Source: an uncultured Eubacterium sp. (GTDB taxonomy: Bacteria; Bacillota; Clostridia; Oscillospirales; Acutalibacteraceae). From it: DNA of 17,932 bases. The number at the start of each line of letters is the position of its first letter. Within the stretch, counting starts at the first letter, position 1. The notes under the pieces are model-generated. The model saw only the letters and a program-made list of their open reading frames with translations, was not told where the DNA came from and searched no databases. Below are positions 13,734 through 17,932 of this stretch, piece by piece. The position numbers were made by a program, and so were the translations under genes. The stretch spans positions 1-17,932 of the forward strand of contig CABQCC010000027.1 in the NCBI GenBank assembly GCA_902462495.1, written 5' to 3'.

Positions 13734-15416
13734 TTACTTCTTTTTATTAAAGCTGTCTCTGAGCTGTACTGTTCTGTTAAATACAAGTGCACCCGGCTTG
13801 CTGTCCTTATCGGTGCAGAAGTAGCCTATGCGCATAAATTGAAATCTGTCACCCGGCTGAGTGTCTGCAAGTGCCTTTTCAACATAGGCGGTTTTAACTT
13901 CAAGTGAATCAGGATTGAGATTGTCCTCAAATGAGCCGACGCCCTCCTCGTCACTTGGATTTTCAACATTGAACAAGCGGTCGTAAAGTCTGACCTCTGC
14001 TGTGTTGCAATCGTTTGCATATACCCAATGGATTGTGCCTCTGACCTTTCTTCCGTCAGGAGTGTCACCACCGAATGTTTCAGGGTCATAAGTTGCGTGA
14101 ACAGCGATAACCTCGCCGTTTTCGTCCAAGTCATAGCCTGTGCAGGTTACGCAATAAGCCTTGTAAAGTCTAACCTCGTTGCCGACGAACAAACGACGAT
14201 ACTTGCTGATCGGTTCAACCATAAAGTCATTTCGCTCAATCCAAAGTTCCTTGCCGAAAGGAATTGTGCGCTTGCCAAATTCCTCGTGGTCGGGATGATA
14301 TTCAACTTCAAGCTCTTCAACCTTATCCTCAGGATAATTGTCAATGATGAGTTTGAGCGGGTCAACAACAGCCATTGCTCTCTTTGCATTTCTGTTGAGG
14401 CTGTCACGAACACAGCTTTCAAGCATTGCAAAATCAATTACGCTGTAAGCCTTTGAAACGCCGATTTTCTCGCAGAAATCACGGATTGCATCGGCAGGAT
14501 AGCCACGGCGACGCATACCGCTGATTGTTGCCATTCTCGGGTCGTCCCAACCGTCAACAATTTTGTCCTGAACAAGTTTCAGGCACTTTCTCTTTGATGT
14601 GAGAGTGTAGTTGAGATTCATTCTTGCAAACTCAATCTGTCTTGGCTTTTCGCCCTCAACGCAGTTGTCGCAAACCCAATCATAAAGCGGTCTGTGATTT
14701 TCAAACTCCAATGAGCAAAGTGAGTGAGTTACCTTTTCGCAAGCATCCGAAAGCGGATGTGCAAGGTCGTACATAGGATATACGCACCACTTGTCGCCTG
14801 TTCTGTGGTGATGTGCATACATAATACGATAAATAATCGGGTCACGCATATTCATATTCGGTGACGCCATATCAATCTTTGCACGAAGAACCTTTGAACC
14901 TGCCTCAAACTCGCCGTCGGTCATTCTTTGAAACAAATCAAGGCTTTCTTCAATAGGTCTGTCACGGTAAGGGCTGTTCTTGCCAGGCTCGGTAAGAGTG
15001 CCTCTCATCTCTCTGATTTCATCTGCCGATGATTCGTCAACATAAGCAAGACCTTTTTTGATGAGCTTAACCGCACAATCGTAGATATAATCAAAGTAAT
15101 CGGACGCAAAGTAGATGTTATCCCAGTCAAAGCCAAGCCACTTGATGTCCTCTTTGATTGACTCTACATATTCCGTGTCCTCTTTAATCGGGTTTGTGTC
15201 GTCCATACGGAGGTTGCAAACACCGTTGTACTTGTTTTTTACACCGAAGTTGATGCAAATAGCCTTTGCGTGTCCGATGTGGAGATAGCCGTTCGGTTCA
15301 GGAGGGAATCTTGTTTGAACTCTTGAATATACGCCCTCCTCCAAATCTTCATCAATAAAATCGTGGATGAAGTTTTGGGTTACGGTTTCCTCGTTTTTGA
15401 TTTCATCAATTGCCAT
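13734..15416 (-). CDS. glnS: Glutaminyl-tRNA synthetase
   Basis: A 560-residue class I synthetase that attaches glutamine to tRNA-Gln. The GlnRS-type signature PPEPNGYLHIGHAK (38-51) contains HIGH at 46-49; LRMDDTNP (69-76) follows, and the KMSKS equivalent is LTSKRK (272-277). The C-terminal half has the two beta-barrel anticodon-binding domains (VEYHPDHEEFGKRTIPF..., GTIHWVYANDCNTAEVRLYDRLF). Length matches bacterial GlnRS. Many Bacillota lack this enzyme and make Gln-tRNA through Glu-tRNA amidation, so its presence suggests an inherited transfer event found in some Clostridia. Its ATG directly abuts the gltX stop (ATG-TAA-ATG) and AAGGAGG lies within the end of gltX, so the pair is tightly coupled. 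Confidence 0.96.
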   Translation of the reverse strand: MAIDEIKNEETVTQNFIHDFIDEDLEEGVYSRVQTRFPPEPNGYLHIGHAKAICINFGVKNKYNGVCNLRMDDTNPIKEDTEYVESIKEDIKWLGFDWDNIYFASDYFDYIYDCAVKLIKKGLAYVDESSADEIREMRGTLTEPGKNSPYRDRPIEESLDLFQRMTDGEFEAGSKVLRAKIDMASPNMNMRDPIIYRIMYAHHHRTGDKWCVYPMYDLAHPLSDACEKVTHSLCSLEFENHRPLYDWVCDNCVEGEKPRQIEFARMNLNYTLTSKRKCLKLVQDKIVDGWDDPRMATISGMRRRGYPADAIRDFCEKIGVSKAYSVIDFAMLESCVRDSLNRNAKRAMAVVDPLKLIIDNYPEDKVEELEVEYHPDHEEFGKRTIPFGKELWIERNDFMVEPISKYRRLFVGNEVRLYKAYCVTCTGYDLDENGEVIAVHATYDPETFGGDTPDGRKVRGTIHWVYANDCNTAEVRLYDRLFNVENPSDEEGVGSFEDNLNPDSLEVKTAYVEKALADTQPGDRFQFMRIGYFCTDKDSKPGALVFNRTVQLRDSFNKKK

Positions 15417-17078
15417 TTACATTTCCTCCTTATAGTGATTTAATGCCGAATTCAATCTTGCCTTTACTGTGTCCTCGCCCAAAAGTGCGGTGATGGCAAA
15501 AAGGTCGGGTGTGTTTGTTCTGCCTGTAAGTGCCACACGAATAATTGTTGACACATCGCCGACATGACCCTCAAATTTTTCAGGTTCTGCCTTATATTCC
15601 TTGACATTCGGTGTGCAGCCGACAAGAGGACAAACCTCTTTCATTCTGCCAAACCAAGCGTCTTTGTCGTCATCAAGATTTACAACCTTGAGGTATTCTT
15701 CAATAACCTTGACTGCAAGTGACGGAGTTGCATTGCCGTTAAGCTCGTAATTCGGAACAAAGGTTTCGTCATACATATAGCTTACATAATCGAGCACATC
15801 GCTCCATTTTGCGATATCCTTACGAGGTTTTTTGCCCTCACGGTCGATATTGAGAATTGCTGTTGCCTTTGCCTCGTCCTGTGCAAAAAGTTCTGCAAGC
15901 TGCGGCTGATATTCCTTTGCCCAAGCATAGGCAAGTTCAAACACCTTTTCGGCAGGCATAACAGAAATAACATTCTTTGACACATCGGTGAGTTTTACAA
16001 TGTCAAAAAGTGCACCCGACACACTCATTTTTTTGAGATTGAACGGGAATTTTTCGATAGGCTCTGTTTTGTTCATTCTGCGCCAATCCTCAAAGTTTGA
16101 GTTGGCAAGAGTCATCATATATTCATTTACGCTTTCCTGAGGATAACCCTCCTCTGCGTAATAAGTAACGGCTGCTTCGGGGTCTTTACGCTTTGAAAGT
16201 TTGCGCTTGCCTCCGTTTTCTTCCTTCATAATAGGAGAAACATGAGCATACTTCGGAGGCTTGAAGCCAAGCACCTTGAAAAGCTGAAGATGGATAGGAA
16301 CGGAAGAAATCCATTCGTCACCTCTGACAACATGGGTTGTTCTCATAAGATGGTCATCAACTGCGTGTGCAAAGTGATAGGTCGGAATTCCGTCCGATTT
16401 GAGAAGAACAACATCCTGAACATTCTCAGGCATTTCAATCTTGCCCTTAATCATATCGTCAAAATAGCACTTCTTTTCAAGGTCACCCGGTGACTTGAGG
16501 CGAAGTGTCCAGCTCATACCGGAGTCGATATTAGCCTTGATTTGTTCAAACGAAAGGTCACGGCATTTTGCCCATTTGCCCCAATAGCCCTTGATGCTTT
16601 CGTTTTCCTGTGCGGTGCGAATTTCGTCAAGTTCATCGGCGGAGCAGAAGCAAGGATAAGCAAGTCCCTGCTCAACAAGTGCCTTTGCATAAGTTTGATA
16701 AATCTCAACTCTTGCACTTTGATAATATGGTCCGTAGTTGCCGATTTCTTTTTCGTCACCGACAACGCCCTCATCTGCATTGATTCCGTAAACCGAAAGT
16801 CCCTTGAGCATTACATCAATAGCACCCTCAACTTTACGCTTTTGGTCGGTGTCCTCAACTCGAACATAGAACACACCGTCGGTAGTTTTTGCCGTCTTAT
16901 AAGACACCATACAGGTGAACAGGTTGCCAAAATGCAAAAAGCCTGTCGGACTCGGAGCAAAACGAGTTACCCTTGCACCCTCTTTAAGTGCTCTTGGCGG
17001 ATACATATCTTCCATATCCTGCGGAGCTTTTGTGATGTTTGGAAACAAAAGCTGTGCCAATTCCTTAAAATCTGTCAT
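15417..17078 (-). CDS. gltX: Glutamyl-tRNA synthetase (long clostridial form)
   Basis: A 553-residue class I synthetase that charges tRNA-Glu. RFAPSPTGFLHFGNLFT (39-55) contains the HIGH element as the variant HFGN (49-52); FYVRVEDTDQKR (70-81) and KRKLSKRKDP (291-300, KMSKS equivalent) follow. CFC at 143-145 and C172 could be remnants of the GluRS zinc site. The roughly 25-residue N-terminal extension and long C-terminal helical domain match the form of GltX common in Clostridia. Because a GlnRS is encoded next to it, a discriminating enzyme (tRNA-Glu only) is plausible but not shown. The ATG follows GGGAG at about 6 nt. First gene of the gltX-glnS-typA-hemW operon. Confidence 0.95.
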   Translation of the reverse strand: MTDFKELAQLLFPNITKAPQDMEDMYPPRALKEGARVTRFAPSPTGFLHFGNLFTCMVSYKTAKTTDGVFYVRVEDTDQKRKVEGAIDVMLKGLSVYGINADEGVVGDEKEIGNYGPYYQSARVEIYQTYAKALVEQGLAYPCFCSADELDEIRTAQENESIKGYWGKWAKCRDLSFEQIKANIDSGMSWTLRLKSPGDLEKKCYFDDMIKGKIEMPENVQDVVLLKSDGIPTYHFAHAVDDHLMRTTHVVRGDEWISSVPIHLQLFKVLGFKPPKYAHVSPIMKEENGGKRKLSKRKDPEAAVTYYAEEGYPQESVNEYMMTLANSNFEDWRRMNKTEPIEKFPFNLKKMSVSGALFDIVKLTDVSKNVISVMPAEKVFELAYAWAKEYQPQLAELFAQDEAKATAILNIDREGKKPRKDIAKWSDVLDYVSYMYDETFVPNYELNGNATPSLAVKVIEEYLKVVNLDDDKDAWFGRMKEVCPLVGCTPNVKEYKAEPEKFEGHVGDVSTIIRVALTGRTNTPDLFAITALLGEDTVKARLNSALNHYKEEM

Positions 17079-17121
17079 ATTCTCTCCCTAAAAAAATTAA
17101 TGTTACATAGAATTACATTTT

Positions 17122-17150
17122 ATTATCTCATAAACGGACTTGATATTCAA
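17122..17150 (-). promoter_or_regulatory. Promoter of the gltX-glnS-typA-hemW operon
   Basis: Minus strand TTGAAT (17150-17145), 17-bp spacer, GATAAT (17127-17122), about 45 bp before the gltX ATG. No T-box is present in the short leader, although tRNA-synthetase genes of this phylum often carry one. Confidence 0.6.
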
Positions 17151-17222
17151 TATTAATTTATATATTTATTATATTAATTTTAAAATTTATACAGAAAATG
17201 TATAATTTTTTTGTGAAAAAAC

Positions 17223-17251
17223 AAAAAGGTCTTTTAATCTTCGACCTTTTT
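17223..17251 (-). terminator. Terminator overlapping the 3' end of the second gtrA-like gene
   Basis: AAAAAGGTC and GACCTTTTT form a 9-bp stem; on the minus strand the 5' arm is the last Lys-Lys-Val codons and the stop codon lies in the loop. TTTTT then GTTTTTT follows. It separates this gene from the gltX operon. Confidence 0.8.
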
Positions 17252-17701
17252 ACTCTTAAACACTATTAATTTTGAAAAAACATAATTCAGAATTATGATA
17301 ACGAACGACACTGCCACCTTTGAATAAATACCGTCGGTGAACAGAATTTTCATTCCTACGCCCATTTTTTCAAACAAGGTATAAAACAAATTGTCAAAAG
17401 AAGTTTTTACAAGGAGCGGAACACAGACAATCTCAATAACTCCCGTGACACCACGGGAAGCAAAAAACGACACCGCTTCCTTGAGCACAAACTTAACTTC
17501 CCAATTTTTCGATTCAAACACCCACAGTTTGTTTGTGATGTAGGCAAAAGTCACGGCACACACCCAGCTGACAAGGTTTGCCCAAAACACCGACATTTTA
17601 CAAAGATTGACAAAAACGGTATAAGTGCCCCACGACACAACGGTTGTGAGAACACCGAAAATGAGATACATTATTACTTCTTTGTTGAACAGTTTTTTCA
17701 T
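17234..17701 (-). CDS. GtrA-family membrane protein (second in window)
   Basis: A 155-residue protein with four predicted membrane segments (about 10-32, 38-57, 77-97, 126-147). The GtrA pattern is clear: YLIFGVLTTVVSWGTY at the start, FAYITNKLWVF (52-62) after the second segment and NYVFSKLIVF (139-148) after the fourth. The family is associated with translocation or elongation of lipid-linked sugars for surface glycans. Unlike the GtrA-like gene at 5492 it stands alone, with its own promoter and terminator, so no partner enzyme can be named. The ATG at 17701 follows AAGGA about 9 nt upstream. The two GtrA proteins share only family-level motifs, so a recent tandem duplication is unlikely. 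Confidence 0.87.
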   Translation of the reverse strand: MKKLFNKEVIMYLIFGVLTTVVSWGTYTVFVNLCKMSVFWANLVSWVCAVTFAYITNKLWVFESKNWEVKFVLKEAVSFFASRGVTGVIEIVCVPLLVKTSFDNLFYTLFEKMGVGMKILFTDGIYSKVAVSFVIIILNYVFSKLIVFKSKKVED

Positions 17702-17727
17702 ATTGCAAAATCCTTAGTTTTTATATA

Positions 17728-17756
17728 ATAATGCACCCAAACCGCCTATTTGTCAA
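17728..17756 (-). promoter_or_regulatory. Promoter of the second gtrA-like gene
   Basis: Minus strand TTGACA (17756-17751), 17-bp spacer, CATTAT (17733-17728), directly after the terminator of the upstream gene. Confidence 0.65.
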
Positions 17757-17758
17757 GC

Positions 17759-17786
17759 AAAAAAAGGCGAACATATTTGTCCGCCT
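17759..17786 (-). terminator. Terminator for a minus-strand gene beyond the right edge
   Basis: AGGCGAACA (17765-17773) pairs with TGTCCGCCT (17778-17786), with one A-C mismatch and loop TATT. On the minus strand it is followed by seven T (17765-17759). It predicts a leftward gene ending to the right of this window. Confidence 0.75.
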
Positions 17787-17788
17787 CA

Positions 17789-17932
17789 GACTGTCGATAA
17801 AGCCCCTGAATCACGCCAAATATAATTAATCGATTTATGCCTTCCCTTGAAGCAAGGTGATTCCCCCGTTAATCGGAGGAAATGTCTGCAACGCAGACAA
17901 AAGGGGGCGTCTACGCAGTAAAGGTGGCAACA
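17789..17932 (+). repeat. Dispersed structured repeat, copy B (long form, may extend past the edge)
   Basis: Begins GACTGTCGATAAAGC and reaches AAAGGTGGCAACA at the last base of the window. The left 55 positions match copy A (3091). The interior holds at least three hairpins absent from copy A: CCTTG-AAG-CAAGG (17845-17857), TTCCCCCG/CGGAGGAA with one mismatch (17861-17881), and TGTCTGC-AAC-GCAGACA (17883-17899), then AAGGGGGCG. It is non-coding by eye and more GC-rich in the interior than its surroundings. It lies just upstream, in the minus sense, of the terminator at 17759. Confidence 0.75.

Noticed and set aside
13721..13792. Longer typA reading with an ATG start at 13792
   Set aside because: It would overlap the end of glnS by about 60 bases and add 24 residues unlike TypA; the GTG at 13720 has a good AGAAGG site and gives the normal family length.
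16542..17156. Plus-strand 204-codon open frame antisense to gltX
   Set aside because: Cys-, Ile- and Ser-rich composition typical of an antisense shadow; it runs into the gltX promoter and has no ribosome binding site.

Overview
The window looks like chromosomal DNA of an anaerobic, low-GC Gram-positive bacterium (Bacillota, class Clostridia), plausibly a gut Ruminococcaceae/Oscillospiraceae-type organism. This is inferred from the anaerobic ribonucleotide reductase genes nrdD and nrdG, strong AGGAGG-type ribosome binding sites, TTGACA/TATAAT promoters, a T-box leader, an NrdR box, a glutaminyl-tRNA synthetase next to a long-form GltX, and a GLUG-repeat lipoprotein. Species cannot be decided from the sequence. 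No rRNA, tRNA, CRISPR array, phage or transposase gene was seen.

Layout, left to right. (1) 1-531, minus: the first 177 codons of nrdD, running off the left edge, with a near-perfect promoter and an upstream NrdR box. (2) 872-3086, plus: a two-component pair, histidine kinase first and OmpR-type regulator second, followed by a short dispersed repeat (copy A) and a perfect 15-bp bidirectional terminator. (3) 3308-5029, minus: cstA, a CstA-family peptide/pyruvate transporter, preceded by a complete T-box leader (about 5085-5394). The T-box suggests control by uncharged tRNA, with leucine the best guess. (4) 5492-7182, minus: a two-gene unit of a polysaccharide pyruvyl transferase-family protein and a GtrA-family membrane protein, probably for surface glycans. 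(5) 7322-7852, plus: nrdG, the radical-SAM activase for NrdD, about 7 kb from nrdD. (6) 7930-9557: an AT-rich module of a secreted GLUG-repeat lipoprotein (minus) and a small XRE regulator (plus). They face away from each other across two copies of a 17-bp palindromic operator, and bidirectional terminators bound the module on both sides. (7) 9601-10617, minus: gap (GAPDH). (8) 10842-17078, minus: a tight four-gene operon gltX-glnS-typA-hemW (tRNA charging, ribosome-associated GTPase, heme chaperone-like radical SAM protein). (9) 17234-17701, minus: a second GtrA-family gene. (10) 17759-17932: a terminator for a gene beyond the right edge and copy B of the dispersed repeat, which runs to the window end.

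Most genes are housekeeping. The least ordinary items are the T-box in front of cstA, the two-operator lipoprotein/XRE module, and the modular structured repeat present at 3091 and 17789. Two starts were moved from the longest frame: typA to a GTG at 13720 and the lipoprotein to an ATG at 9237, both because a good Shine-Dalgarno precedes the later codon.
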